Origin: Apostichopus japonicus
Lineage: Eukaryota; Echinodermata; Holothuroidea; Aspidochirotida; Stichopodidae
Length of the DNA stretch: 64,000 bases
Assembly (NCBI RefSeq): GCF_037975245.1
Contig: NC_092565.1
Location: 13,609,499-13,673,498, forward strand
Direction of reading: 5' to 3'
The notes beneath the pieces are model-generated. The model was not told the origin of the DNA, ran no database searches, and worked only from the letters and a program-made list of their open reading frames with translations. A program made the position numbers and the translations under genes. Below are positions 9,702 through 21,048 of this stretch, piece after piece (position 1 is the first letter of the stretch; every line of letters starts with the position of its first letter).

Positions 9702-9943
9702 TATATTCGACATGTTGCTTCTATTTCTAAATCAATTCTCTTCTTAATAATAATATGTACATGAATTTAATACAGTTGGAACAAACAGGGTGAATCATGC
9801 ATTGTTTATATATAAAGATAAGAGCATCACCTACTGGAGGGAGAGAGGTCAAAAGGCCACAGTAACGAGACCACAGATTCCAAATAATAGCCGAGCTGCA
9901 CTTTACTTAAAGGGGTAGCACATAGTATATCTTGGACATTACA
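9655..9943 (-). repeat. Complete gypsy LTR (minus strand)
   Basis: Read on the minus strand the 289 bp start TGTAATGTCC and end GAACTTTACA, the TG...CA ends of an LTR, and are followed by the primer binding site. This is the only full-length LTR in the element and defines the family. A TATATAAA-like box occurs near 9,808-9,815 on the minus strand. The truncated forward copy at 7,916-7,990 gives the matching 5' end. Confidence 0.75.
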
Positions 9944-10103
9944 TTTGTGTCTGTTGTTTTGATCTGTGTGTTATTGAGATGTGTAGTAGTACAAGTACAG
10001 TAAAGGATGGTATAAGGAGCCACTAATTTCAATGTTAAGCTATAGAACAAGTAAAACCTGAGGAACTGAAGTTGTACATCTGGTAGTCTACTTTTATACA
10101 GTG

Positions 10104-11767
10104 TAGTGCTGATAGTCGTGATCGATTAATCGCCAGTAGTCGCGATTACACTTTGGAAGTCTGATTAATCGCTCTCAAAACCTAAGTTGCGATTACTGGA
10201 CTAAAGCTAGCACTACACACAATCTGCTATTGAAAAATAGCCTAACCTATCAAAAACAACACTAAAGCAGTTTGTCAGCAAATATCGCAAACACAGGTTC
10301 TTACAATATGCTACACTAGAACTGTGCTGTGTTTAAAAATCAGCAAGCACCTGTTCAGGTTAGATTCATGCATGTACTTGTTAGTAAGACGATTGTTCTG
10401 CAGTGCAACATTTAGTCCTAGCAATGTTTTTTATCATTGCGCATAATTGCAAATTCCCAAATTTTATTAATCTTTTATGATTGCCAAAGAATTTGTAATT
10501 TCTTCAAACATGCATGTTTACAGTATATTTCATTTCTGGGCCTGGTTCACATGTATCATATCAGGGGCGGATGCAGGATTTGTGACAGGGGGGGGGTCTG
10601 ACTGGTCCAGCCGCGCCTGAACTTAAGACTATCTAAGCGGAGCACCACCATCGGTTGGTGCGGAGCGTACAAGAAAATTTTTGGCTTTACAAACCCCCCA
10701 GATTGATGGCCGGAAACAGCACTTCCTGAGTATTCTAAGCTGCATGTACCTAGACTGAAAATATGGATCTCATGTCTGCAATTTCTCAATTGATGAGAAA
10801 AAACAATCTATGAAATATGGTAATACATATCAGATGAGTTGAGATGATACAAAAATCATAATGCCTTTAGCCCCCAATCCCCCTCCCGTTCTGTCACCAC
10901 TGTTTGATGCAGGGCCAGATCCAGGATGCTGGAAGGGTGAGGGGTTTGGCCTCCAGTGATCCTTGGGTCTAAGGGGAGTGGGTTTCACTCTATCCATTGT
11001 GAAATTCTTGGATATTTAAGTACAACAGGGAACCCCCTTCAATTTAGCCATACCAAGCACCTACAAAAACTCACTCGAAATGTATCTGCATCAGTACGAG
11101 TTAGCTAATTTTATTGATGATCTATTCATGGTAGATTGGAGAGAACCAACGCCGTGGATGTTAAATTTAATTATTTTTTTCTCTCTCTTTTTTTTTCTCT
11201 TTTTGTTTTTGTTTTTTTGGCCAAGAGCAGGGGGGGTCCGGACCCCCTGGACCCCCCCTCTGGATCCGCACCTGCATATGTCTGATAGAGTGTGTCGATT
11301 GCGGTGAAGTTTCATTTCAATGTGTCAAAATATGTGCGTGCTATCATGCTAGGCTAAAGCCTAGTCTAGAAGGTGAACGTCCTTCTACAGAAAACTCTTG
11401 CATAGTAATCATCACACTGCTACAGGGTGTTGCATCTATTCATTTTTTGCTGTGATTAGTGCTAGTAGTTGTAGTAGCCATGTAGATCCATTCCAAAATT
11501 TTTGATTTACTTTGAAGGATTTTAAGAAATGTTGAATATTGAAAGTTGTTGACAGTTTTTGTTTGGTAGATGTTTTAACATGAATTAGACATCACACTTT
11601 AAGACTTAAGAGAACAAATAAGGACAGTGCACCATGGAGAATGATTTGTTTGACTGTATTTTTGCAATGTAGAAATGACAGTGATGATGCCATAACTGTA
11701 ACCGAGTATTGCGAGAAGAGCTATGCGATTAATCAACTACAAAAGTAAGAGTCGACTATCAGCACTA
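10104..11767. mobile_element. hAT-type non-autonomous element with nested insert
   Basis: Ends are inverted copies of TAGTGCTGATAGTCG (10,104 and reversed at 11,753-11,767), followed inside by the GATTAATCG word at both ends. Flanking 8-bp direct repeats are ATACAGTG and ATACTGTG (7 of 8 match), as expected for hAT insertion. No transposase remains. The internal part contains a second element (10,562-11,274). Sub-terminal repeats of GATTAATCG resemble the transposase-binding clusters of hAT elements. Confidence 0.75.
10562..11274. mobile_element. Nested MITE-like element(s), CAGGGGCGGATGCAGG end
   Basis: The left end is CAGGGGCGGATGCAGG and the right end, reversed, is CAGGTGCGGATCCAG. A G-run follows the left end and a C-run precedes the right. 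A second left-type end, CAGGGCCAGATCCAGG, lies at 10,911, so two related elements may be nested or abutted. The core (10,630-10,760) contains the family block CTAAGCGGAGC...TTGGTGCGGAGCGTAC, also found at 33,010, 33,730, 40,010, 41,430 and 41,762. Only a 5-bp flank match (CATAT) was found, so exact boundaries are uncertain. Confidence 0.6.
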
Positions 11768-12481
11768 ATACTGTGTACCTAGCAGAGCAAAAAGCGACAG
11801 TCAGAATTTAAATGCATACATTACAACGTAATATATGTGGTGTAAGAATCAGTTCTATTGAGACCTAGACTGCATTCAGAATAAGGATAGGCCTAGTAAC
11901 ACATTTGTAACTGGAAAGCTCACACCTTCACAATGTCAGACTAAGATTGGATGGCATGGGCTGATGAAATAAATGCAAGTGTGGCAAAATATACATCAGC
12001 CCCAGCAAGTTACACAAAGGGATGCAGGATGTGGACAGGTGCCTACACCATCAGTAAGCCAGGGGCACCAGCATATGGCATTATCCGCACAATGCCACCC
12101 CTGGCAGCTAAGAGAAGAGGCATCAGGGACCACATTCCAGCATTTCCTCTTCAAAGTATTGTGCAAAGAAATTAACTTTTAAGAACCAAATCATTTCACA
12201 TCTCCCACATATGCCACAACAGCCTATGTGTGGAGGTGTCACATCCATTGCTTGTCTCTCTGTGAGCCATCATAGCACTGTGACAGGCCCTTAATAACCT
12301 GTTTACTGTAGATTTCGTCATATATCAGAGGAGAGTACTGCTTTAGTCAGTGCTCTGTAGAGAGACCTGTTTAGGTGTACTACATCAGAATGATAAGCTG
12401 CAGCCAATGTTCTACTGAACCCTTTACATGCCTTGCCATCAGCATCAGTTGTGAGGTACATGACCTTTAGTGAGTTCTTAC

Positions 12482-12721
12482 CTGTAAGTAATTTGGCTGC
12501 ATAAATCTTTCCACCATTTTGTTCATCTCCGATATTGGCATCTTTACTGAACAGCTCTCATGGCCTGGACATTGTACCTTGTGACCCCTTCTTCTCTTCA
12601 TTTCATCAATTAAGTACAACTTGTTACAGTGATGCATATGGTAACCAATTTAAAATTTATCCATGGTGACATTCTCAACAATTGAATCAGTGCATTGGCT
12701 TGCAGGAACAAATGGAGTTTT
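12482..12721 (-). pseudogene. Unrecognised coding remnant, R1 copy 2 (minus strand)
   Basis: This is the homologue of 3,175-3,432. The frame runs TPFVPASQC, then (after one in-frame TAA at about 12,649) GYHMHHCNKLYL, RRRGHKVQCPGHESCS and MNKMVERFMQPNYLQ, and ends at a strong donor (CAG then GTAAGA) at 12,481. Upstream the frame stays open to 13,084, through CGPAIEEMNEND and LQKQVSKFAKVLKQ, a possible coiled coil. Conservative replacements between the copies and the preserved donor suggest a former exon. The family is unknown. Confidence 0.4.
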
Positions 12722-13717
12722 ACTTTTTGATGTACGCAGAGGGTTATTATATTGACAATCATATTCTGCAAAAATTGGAAAGTCTTTTAAGAGGCCATGC
12801 AGTTGCAGTGTCTCCTTTACACACCCCTTTTCTGACATATCATTTTCATTCATTTCTTCGATTGCAGGTCCACACTGGTTGGCTGACTTTTGTAGTGTAC
12901 TGACAGCAGGACTAATTGGAAGAGAGACGCTACTGAGCAATCTATGAGCTGTACTTGAACTGATCAACATCTGATGCAAGCCTGACTGCCGTGCAATGTT
13001 TAGTTCTGAAGGATTCTTGCCAGGTTTGCTAATTTGTTTTAAAACTTTTGCAAATTTACTAACCTGTTTCTGTAGATTCTGCAAACACTATACCAATGCC
13101 ATTATGAGCCATTTGATTGAGCTTACCAGCATGGTGCTTATTAGGACTGAGAACATGGTTTGTTGTGACTGTGTTGAAAATATCTCATGTCTCTTAACTG
13201 TTGAGTTAACTACTCTCTATACTCTTCCATGCTGAGCCTTTTATATGCAGGTTTGCAAGAGGAAATAGTTGCCACATCTGAATCAGAAGGGCTAGGCAGT
13301 CTGGTTGGCATCAGCTGTATGAGCTGTTAAGCCAAACCTGTTACCTGGCCTGAATTGTTGCATGCTTATCAAACATGCCTTTCCTTTTACCCATTCATCT
13401 AAATACCAATCAGTTTTTATCCTTAAAATATACCAATTTTCTAGTGACCTATTCACTAGTTTGTTTGTAAGCATTTATTGGAAGTCTTAGCAGTTGAATC
13501 GCTGCACATAGAATGATACAAGACAAGACTTACATTGAGAAACTAGTCAATATGAACAACTACAACGATTTAGGAACGTTGTTTGAACAGCGCCCTCATT
13601 CTAGATCTGATCACAGCTCGTACATAGCTCTCCTAAGTAGTTTTTGCAACAAAATCTGACAAAATACCTTGAAAAGCAGTGCCAAAGTAACAAGTACATT
13701 TTTCTTTTTCGTTTCAG

Positions 13718-13797
13718 GGCCAGAGCTAAGTGCTACTGATTACTGGATGATCAAATTTTCAGAGGGAAGAAGGCCAACCAAGTTTCCACCAGAGTGG
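13718..13797 (+). CDS. Candidate host-gene exon A
   Basis: A strong acceptor (a run of T and C ending in GTTTCAG at 13,711-13,717) and a strong donor (TGG then GTAAGT) bound 80 nt. With two phase bases the exon encodes 26 residues, PELSATDYWMIKFSEG followed by RRPTKFPPEW, and ends in phase 0. The R1 copy 1 homologue has an in-frame nine-base difference. The next plus-strand candidate, 16,700-16,822, starts in phase 0, so the two could be spliced together. No family is recognised. Confidence 0.45.
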
Positions 13798-14579
13798 GTA
13801 AGTAGCACCAAACTGAGGGACTGTGCTTAAAACACATTCGGTAGACCCAAGAACAATTAAGACATTCAGTAGATGCCTGTCATGCTCATGGAATGACTTC
13901 TTATCACACTACGGAATATGTCAATCATTGGGAACTCGCTTGTTTAAAGTTCAGTACTGTATTATTCATATAAACTGTACAACATGTGTGAGACACCATA
14001 TGAAGAGTCACCCAATAGACAGAGATAAACAAAAATGATATAAGTCACAACTTCTCAAAATATCATAAAAAAGAGGTTTAAAGTGGAGTTTAAAAGTTCA
14101 ACTGCTACTTAAGGTGGCATACTCCTGTAAGCGTCTATATCAATTTGCACCAAGTGTACTCATTCAGAAGAAATGCCAAAGAGCAACAGGAGAACATCTT
14201 TCTTGATATGCTATCAATCAAGATCTGGTTTATCTTGGCTTAGATGTTATGGAGCATGATTGGAAGTACAAGTGGTACAAAAATTGGGTCAATTGAGGCA
14301 AGTTTAGACCACTTTAGGCCTCCCTGGAGCAGCATGTGAATATTGTTTACTGCTGAGTAAAGAGGTTTGTTTACAAGTGAGGAAAACTTCAGTCTCTCAT
14401 AGCAAACAAAATATCTACATGGTCATAATATTGAAAATTGAGGGTGCCATAAATTGCCAACTTGTCAGTTATCCAGTGATGGGTAGCATTTAGCTATTGA
14501 GAACTTCTATCTAGACTTACGGACTACATTACTTTACTGATTTAGTGTGTAAGTTGATGGGGCATTAAATGGGCACATG

Positions 14580-14825
14580 CTACCTTAAGTAAGAATTTGA
14601 AAATTGCCATTATATACTCTATGAGCTTTTATTATAGCTGAAGGTGTTGGGTATGATGTGTTATCATGGAATATGACAAAACGTCTCATCATTTTACGCT
14701 TGAGTGATTTGGGGGCCAAGTTTGTAAAAATATCACCAATATATCGCAGTATGTCATGAGATTGCTAGGAAGTAACAACAAATTGCCCCAAAATGCACTG
14801 ATGAAGTAATGACCACTGTAACGCA
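14580..14825. repeat. Dispersed repeat R2, copy 2
   Basis: Homologous to 7,610-7,915 (see that entry). It lies between R1 copies 2 and 3. Confidence 0.7.
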
Positions 14826-14829
14826 CACG

Positions 14830-16420
14830 AGCTGTAAAGCCGAACCGGTAACCTTGATTAAAGGTTGTTGCACACCTACCTAACATGCCTTGCTTTTTAC
14901 CCATTCTTCTAAATACTAATCAGTTTTTAATCAGTTTTTATCCTTAAAATATAACAATTTTCCAGTGACCTATTCACTAGTTTCGTTTGTAAGCATTTAT
15001 TGGAAGTCTAAGCAGTTGAATAGCTGCACATAGAATGATACAAGACAAGACTTACACTGAGAAACTAGTCAATATGATCGACTACAACGATTTAGGAATG
15101 TTGTTTGAACACAGCGCCCTCATTCTAGATCTGGTCACAGCTAGCAAGCCTGACTGCCGTGCAACGTTTAGTTCTGTGGGATTCTTGCCAGGTTTGCATC
15201 TTGGTTTAAACCTTTGTAGATGGGCAAGAGCTTACAGCACCTTTGTATCTACAGAGAGTGCATCCAAACACAACCTTTGAGCCAAGCCCCACAAATTCTT
15301 CATATCTAAGTTTGCAAGAGGAATAGGTGCCACATCTGCATCAGAAGGGGTAGGCATGTCACCAGTGCGGTTGGCATCAACTGTACGAGCTGTAAAACCG
15401 AACCTGTTACCTGGCTTCAAGGTTGTTGCACCCCTACCAAACATACCTTTCCTTTTACCCATTAAAATATAACAATTTCCTAGTGACCTATTCAGTGGCG
15501 TCTTTCGCGACTGACTGCACTTTTGTTCTGAACTTTTTTTCGATTCATTTGTCCCCACTGGCGCTCACTTCTCAAAGTTATAAGCCTCACCCAACCAAAT
15601 GTTTTTTACCTACTGAAAGAAAGATAATTTGCAATGTGTTTTTCAATGGTTAAACTGATATTATTATTACCATTAATATTGTATCGACTTCCCCAATAAT
15701 TCTAACCAATATGGAAGGGTAATAACACAGCAATGATTGTATGTTTTTGGCATGCAATGTAAAAACCGGTGCATGCCAATATGATATGCACATTGACATG
15801 TGTAACGCACGCAAAACGCGAAAATTTTTCCAACTATTGTCAGTTTTATCAAGTTCGGGGGGTGAGATACCCCTCCCCACATCCCCCCCCCTTCTATCCA
15901 TGTCCCTGGGTGTAAGTCACAACTACTCAAACATTCATTAAAAGAGGTTTAATGTGGAGTCTTAAAATTTCAATTGTTAGTTAAGATGGCATACTCCTAT
16001 TAGCATTTACATCAATCCACCACAAGTGTTCTCATTCAGAAAAAGCAACAGGAGAACAAATATCTTGATATGTTATCAATTAGGGTCTGTTTTTTTCTTG
16101 GCAGGGATGTTAAGGAGCATGAAAGAGAGTACAAGTGATACAAAAATTTGGTCAGTTGAGGTAAGTTTAGACCAATTTAGACCTCCCTGGAACAGCATAC
16201 AAATATTGATTTCTGCTGAGTAAAGAGGTTTGTTTACAAGTGAGGAAAACTTCAGTCTCTCATAGTAAGCAAACAATCTGTATGGTTATGATATAGAAAA
16301 TTGAGGGTGCTATGAATGGCCAACTTGTCAGCTATCCAGTTATTGGTTGCATTTAGCTTGTGAGAGCTAAATAGATTAAGGGATCACATTACTTTTTGAT
16401 TTAGTGTGTATTTAATAGGT
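14830..16420. repeat. Dispersed repeat R1, copy 3 (partial, with insertion)
   Basis: Begins with the AACCTTGATTAAAGGTTGTTGCA block equivalent to 4,205 and 13,335, then repeats parts of R1 twice (14,840-15,020 and 15,400-15,490). A MITE-like unit at 15,493-15,908 replaces the stretch corresponding to about 13,460-14,040 of copy 2. The remainder, to 16,420, aligns with the ends of copies 1 and 2. A minus-strand ORF at 15,232-15,558 (GATTLKPGNRFGFTARTVD) has relatives at 13,330 and 14,840 and may be another former exon. Confidence 0.65.
15493..15908. mobile_element. MITE-like element related to hAT-internal unit
   Basis: Starts CAGTGGCGTC and ends ATGTCCCTG. The body, including TTTGGCATGCAATGTAAAAAC and GTGCATGCCAATATGATATG, matches 35,385-36,080 and 43,100-43,827. 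Those two copies are longer by about 290 bp that include a perfect 17-bp palindrome missing here. No target duplication is visible, consistent with the neighbouring deletion inside R1 copy 3. Confidence 0.6.
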
Positions 16421-16699
16421 GTATACTACCACAGACCCTTTTATCATGCCGACTAGTATTCAGCAATTGGTTGAGCAATGTTGTGTGCCTATGTGTAGGA
16501 CATTTTATTTGACCACATAAGAATCATAAACATTTTTAGAAGTCCAACACCTGTTAACAAACAATTTTATAACTTGTTAGTACTTTTACAATCATTTGGT
16601 CAGCATAGAATGTCATTAGTTGTATCACAGAAACTATATTTGGTAAGTTGAAACTATGAAGAATCAACAGTGTGTTTTGTTTGTTTTCTATCAAAATAG

Positions 16700-16822
16700 G
16701 AGTTAATGGCCAAGTTGAAAATTCCAAGGCTGCTGCTAGTGCTTGAGGGAAGACTAAGAGCAGAAAGAATGCCTAATGACAGAGAAAGAAGACATATAAT
16801 ACAGACACTGTGTGACTACATG
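16700..16822 (+). CDS. Candidate host-gene exon B
   Basis: An acceptor (TTTTCTATCAAAATAG) ends at 16,699 and a donor (ATG then GTAGGA) starts at 16,823. The 123 nt are open in phase 0 and encode 41 residues: ELMAKLKIPRLLLVLEGR, then LRAERMPNDRERRHI, then IQTLCDYM. An RERRHIIQ-LCDYM-type segment recalls the helical R-(R)-H-x(2)-Q-x-L motifs of SAMD3-like invertebrate proteins, but the match is loose and from memory. It would join exon A in phase 0. The following intron would contain the reverse transcriptase relic. Confidence 0.45.
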
Positions 16823-16940
16823 GTAGGATATACATGGCTAAAATAGGTAAACAGTTTAATACTGTAAACTCAAACTATATCATTGCCAAACAGCTCTCTG
16901 AATCTGAAATAATCATGAGGAGCGATTTAATGCTGCAACG

Positions 16941-18186
16941 TTACGCTGGATTAACTATCTCAAGATCCGACTCTGGGCTGACGTCAAGGAAGTCGACTGC
17001 ATTCAAGTTTGTTTGTACAGTGATTTTTAGTCCGCATGTATGGAAAAACTTGATTAGGGCTTTTCGTATTCTGTCTGCTTTGCTGCCTGAGCATGACCTC
17101 ATTACTGCTAGCCCATCGTCCCTGTATAGTCCCAAACTAGTGATGTCGGGGTTTTTCTCCAGTTTGTTCAAAATGAATAGTCCCACCAATTTACAAACTT
17201 CCGCTCCGTCAAATGCACCCATTGAGACGTGGAACTGGTTACCCGTGTCTCTCTTCTCCCAAGTCTTGCCCTTGTGATCGTGAAGGAGAGATCGCCTTGG
17301 GTGCATGATAGTCTTGTATTCAGTATCACTGTTTCTGGTGTATGCTCTGGCCCATGCTAGACATTTGTGTATGAGATCCTTGCTTATCGAGGGGTAAAAA
17401 TCAACAATATCAAAGACCAGAAAGGTGAGACTGCTCTTTTCCTGTAATTTTTTAAACCATTCCAGTACGCTTGTGGTATGTCTGTATTTATGCGGTCAGG
17501 CATGGCCTTGCTCACTCGTCCCATTTCAGGTTTTGTTGGGTTTATTAGCTTGCATTTTGTGTTATTTTGAAAAAAAAATTTGTGGTCCTTGATTGTCACG
17601 AAAACCGTTTTGGGTCCAGTTTTATTTATTCGGTTACCTATTTTTAATTTGTCAGCTAGACTTGTGTATTCATTGTCTATTTCGGTGGCGGTGTTGCAGT
17701 CCGCATATTTGTATTTCTGAGATATGTTTACAGTTAGCAACTCACCATATTCGGCGGGGTCCATCTTGTACATGTTCCTGGTTTTGTCCGCTTCCACAAA
17801 GATTTCTTTAGAGGATGTGATGTTTTCTACGTCCTTCTTGAGGTTGGACAGGAACTTCTCAGTCACTTCCTTGAACCTAATGTTCTCGACCATTTCCAGC
17901 ATATCGGACTCGAATGAGACCAACTCCAGGATTTGTGGTGGGGCGCGTCTCGATTTTAGCCCGTATGCATCGGTGGTGGCGGTGTTGTCCTCGTCACGGC
18001 TGGTGTCACTTGTTTCCGCATCGGTGTCAATGTCGGCCAGGAAAAATAATGCTCTCCATCGCATCCGTTTATCAGCTTCTCTGTCATCTCTAGCAGTCTT
18101 TTCAAGTATTCTCTAGTTGATGGCAAAGGAATGTTCTTGCCCAAGTAGTTCATGTTGTATCCTTCCATACTAAGCTGTAAAAACAT
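16941..18186 (-). pseudogene. Decayed reverse transcriptase, YRDD type
   Basis: On the minus strand the frame opens at about 18,160 with YLGKNIPLPSTREYLKRLL. A one-base shift near 18,065 moves it to MRWRALFFLADID. A long stretch follows with TYKMDP-like substrate-site residues (IFVEADKTRNMYKMDP) and VTIKDHKFFFQNNTKCKLIN. A second shift near 17,485 leads to the palm motif A, FDIVDFYPSIS (about 17,390), then MGAFDGAEVCKLVGLF, then motif C LGLYRDDGLAV (about 17,060), and FLDV before a stop. Both catalytic aspartate motifs survive, but two frameshifts and a truncated C-terminus make it inactive. This protein family is widespread in cnidarian and other marine invertebrate genomes. The order of motifs (KDHK, then LIN-P, DFYPSIS, MGxF, YxDD, FLD) parallels Penelope-like reverse transcriptases, so a distant Penelope-like origin is my inference. 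Confidence 0.85.
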
Positions 18187-18295
18187 GTACTGCTGTTAGT
18201 AGGTAGAGTGCTCAACCGAGGTTCAGGAGCCAAACTATAAAATATAGCTAAATACTATCAACGGTGAGAGGGCTCAGTACCCAAGTAGAGCATGA

Positions 18296-18585
<290 letters not shown>

Positions 18586-18659
18586 AGAAGTAATCAAAGT
18601 ACTTGGCGTATAGTTTTGTCACGCAAGGCGCCCCATAGTATTGATATCAGTAGTAGGAC

Positions 18660-18935
18660 GTGTCAATTTAGGTGTAGCACACATGAATTTAATAGTAGTA
18701 GAAGTACATGTCAAATAAGTAGTGGGCCTAGTACATGTCAAATTAGTAGAAGTAGTACATGCCAAATTAGTAGTAGTATATACCTGTCAAATTAGTAGTA
18801 ATACATGTCAAATTAGTAGTAATACATGTCAAATAAGTAGTAGTACATGACAAATAAGTAGTAGTACATGTCAAATTAGTACACTTCAAATTAGTAGAAG
18901 TACATACCATTAGTAGTAGTATATGCTACTGTGGT
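18660..18935. repeat. 21-bp minisatellite
   Basis: About ten imperfect copies of a 21-bp unit with the core ACATGTCAAATTAGTAGTA. The copies at 18,790-18,830 are the cleanest. Spacing varies by multiples of three bases through expansion or loss of AGT/GTA triplets, giving a nested AGT microsatellite. Confidence 0.85.
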
Positions 18936-20943
18936 CCTTTTGGTGTTCCATATACGAAAGCCATCAGTCAAATCTTTGACGGCTGCATCTCTACGGTTGA
19001 CTGACTTTGATGAATAACCAAACAAGAAACGTCCATATTAATGAGGTATGCAAGGCACGCAAGAGCACGCGGCAAAAGTTTGGTTGTGTCAGAACCGTAT
19101 GGCTTCATGAAGACGTTAATGTGTTAACTCTTGGACTGCGTGTGCTGATATGCTGTGAATGTGAGTAAAGTATTCCAAATTGACATTGAAATATGTATTG
19201 CTAGTCATGCAGACGTCAAAGTGATAACTTTAAATCCGAACTTGGAAAAAAATAATACTTAGCACTTCCTTTATCTTACTTAATGAGTAAAAAAATACCT
19301 AATATTTTTTGGGTACACTTGACACATTATTTCTCACAAGAAATGGTTGCTCACATTTATTTTCGGACACAACAGTGTACTTTTCACAAACGCTGGTAAT
19401 TTATGGTTTTAATACACTTAATGATTAGACCCCAAAATACCAAAACTTTGCTCTGCTGTGGCTTGAAAACTCCCCATATTGATTAGAAATTATCCTTTCA
19501 AACATTTCTGATGGCAATCACACCAACTTTATTATTGGGAGGCATCTTTTTTTAATGTCAATATGGGAATTTGACTTAATGTCAAAAGGTCAAAAGGCGG
19601 AGTAGAACAACAAAGGTGGTGTTTTTTTTTTATAACTCTTTGTCTCGATTGTTATAAATCTATCCGGCCACTGTACGTGGCAGAAATTTTTGGCAGCATT
19701 TTAGTGCATGCGTTCATGCAATTAGCAGCGAAAGGACCGGGGGGGTGGGGGGGTGCAGGGACAATGATGCAAGGGACAAGAGAAGTTGGGTTTCATGAGC
19801 TTTTGTATCCTTCCAGAATTTTGGAGGTTTTCATAGACATTCCTGTATTTTCTAATGCAAATAGCTCTTTCAAATTTTCTACTGCCCTTTTCCCTAAGTT
19901 GTCAAGTTTAGAGGATAAATCTGTCCTTCCTCTGGACAAGCATCATTTTCTTTCCGCAGGTAGGCGTAGTCCTTCCATATATGATGGGCTGTAATTGTTG
20001 TACTCCCCAATCCTAACTCCTGTGAGTCCTGTCACTGTACCTGTCCCAAATCCCTACCTTTCTCACCCTTCTGGAATCCATTTAACATTCAACTGTTAGA
20101 CCACACTGCTACTGTAGTTGAACATTACGGTGGAGTAATTGCACACGAGAATAATCAAAATAGAATATTTTGGAAAACAAAAGTCGATAAAGTAGTTTAT
20201 TATATAAACAGTATCAGTAAATGGAGCAGCAATAAGCTGTAACAGAAACCAACAGGGTAGGATGCAGAGATATTTATATATTGAAAGCTTTTATTTAATG
20301 CAGTTTGGTGCCTTAAATCAGCAATTGCAGTTTTTACCTAAGTACCCAGTTTATTAATGTACTCTCATTAGGAAACCGGAGGGGCACAGCTACTATTTCG
20401 AGGGAGAGAATTAGAAATTGTCTTTAATTTTCATTGAGATGACAGGGCACTACGGCAACTTTGTAGTTTTAGTAGGAAAACAAGGCTATTTACATACACT
20501 TGTGAAAAGGCACCAAGGGGCATGGTTTCCAGAGTGAGAAAAAACATGTAGAATTGACAGAATTTTAAGAGCAACTTTTCTTTCAGTGGTTTGTTTAAAA
20601 CTGTACATCAAAACCTGAACATTTACCGCAGCTGCTCAATATTTACTGGCTCTTGGCGCAAATTTTGCTGGAGTTTTGGACAGTCTTAGAGCCATGACTT
20701 AGATGATAAAGTTGTAGGATGATCAAGAGGGCACCTAAGGCATTGATTGAAAGGGTTAAAGGGCATACCGCAGTTGTTGCTATCAGTGATGGATGATTTT
20801 TAAGCTCATTACCGCAAGAGGTATTTTGCCATTGACCTGCTTCCTGATGTACATATTCTTACGTTCATTGAGTGTGTTTTGTTTTTTTCTTCTTTCACCC
20901 TCTGTCTGTCTACATTGTTGGTTCTCTTTTCTTTCATCCTTAG
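18936..20943. other. Mostly featureless sequence
   Basis: No gene or transposon is recognised. A short 8-bp inverted repeat (TCAGTCAA with TTGACTGA) lies near 18,965-19,005. A G-run sits at 19,739-19,752. The rest is AT-rich with poly-T tracts. Confidence 0.4.
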
Positions 20944-21048
20944 CTCCAGTTTATTCTCCCCACAAAAGGTCGCTATAGAAAATTTAGGAGATACGGCTCA
21001 GTCCGAGTAAACGCATGGCTCATCTCTGAATACGGAGTCCAGTGGTAG
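20944..21048 (+). CDS. Candidate terminal exon
   Basis: A long pyrimidine tract ending CATCCTTAG at 20,943 is a strong acceptor. The following phase-0 frame is open for 34 codons and ends at TAG: LQFILPTKGRYRKFRRYG, then SVRVNAWLISEYGVQW. The composition is basic and protein-like, but no domain is recognised. It lies on the same strand as exons A and B, so an alternative last exon is possible. Length alone is not significant. Confidence 0.25.
   Translation, partial: LQFILPTKGRYRKFRRYGSVRVNAWLISEYGVQW

Larger units (their letters stand above)
7916..9943. mobile_element. Scrambled Ty3/gypsy-type retroelement with inverted LTR ends
   Basis: Outer ends are inverted copies of one LTR terminus: TGTAATGTCC at 7,916 on the plus strand, and the same sequence reversed ending at 9,943. 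Between them, in order, are: truncated forward LTR start; reverse primer-binding-site and LTR end; pol fragment (RNase H joined to integrase); reverse LTR piece; forward pol tail, LTR end and primer binding site; gag; then a palindromic LTR-LTR junction enclosing a tRNA-Ser half. Gag lies downstream of integrase, and the LTR pieces alternate in orientation, which a normal provirus never shows. No clear target duplication was found at the outer ends. I interpret it as one integrated product of aberrant reverse transcription with several template switches. Later rearrangement in the genome is the alternative. Confidence 0.7.
12090..14575. repeat. Dispersed repeat R1, copy 2
   Basis: Co-linear with copy 1 (1,840-5,420) but shorter through several internal deletions. 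It holds the best preserved version of the exon at 13,718-13,797 and the minus-strand remnant at 12,482-12,721. It leads directly into R2 copy 2. Confidence 0.75.

Noticed and set aside
10562-11274. Target duplication CATAT for the inner element
   Set aside because: Only five bases match, the family makes 8-bp duplications, and an alternative left end lies at 10,911.
15493-15908. Simple MITE insertion with target duplication
   Set aside because: Octamers GACCTATT and GGTGTAAG do not match, and the neighbouring R1 sequence is deleted, so a clean insertion is not supported.
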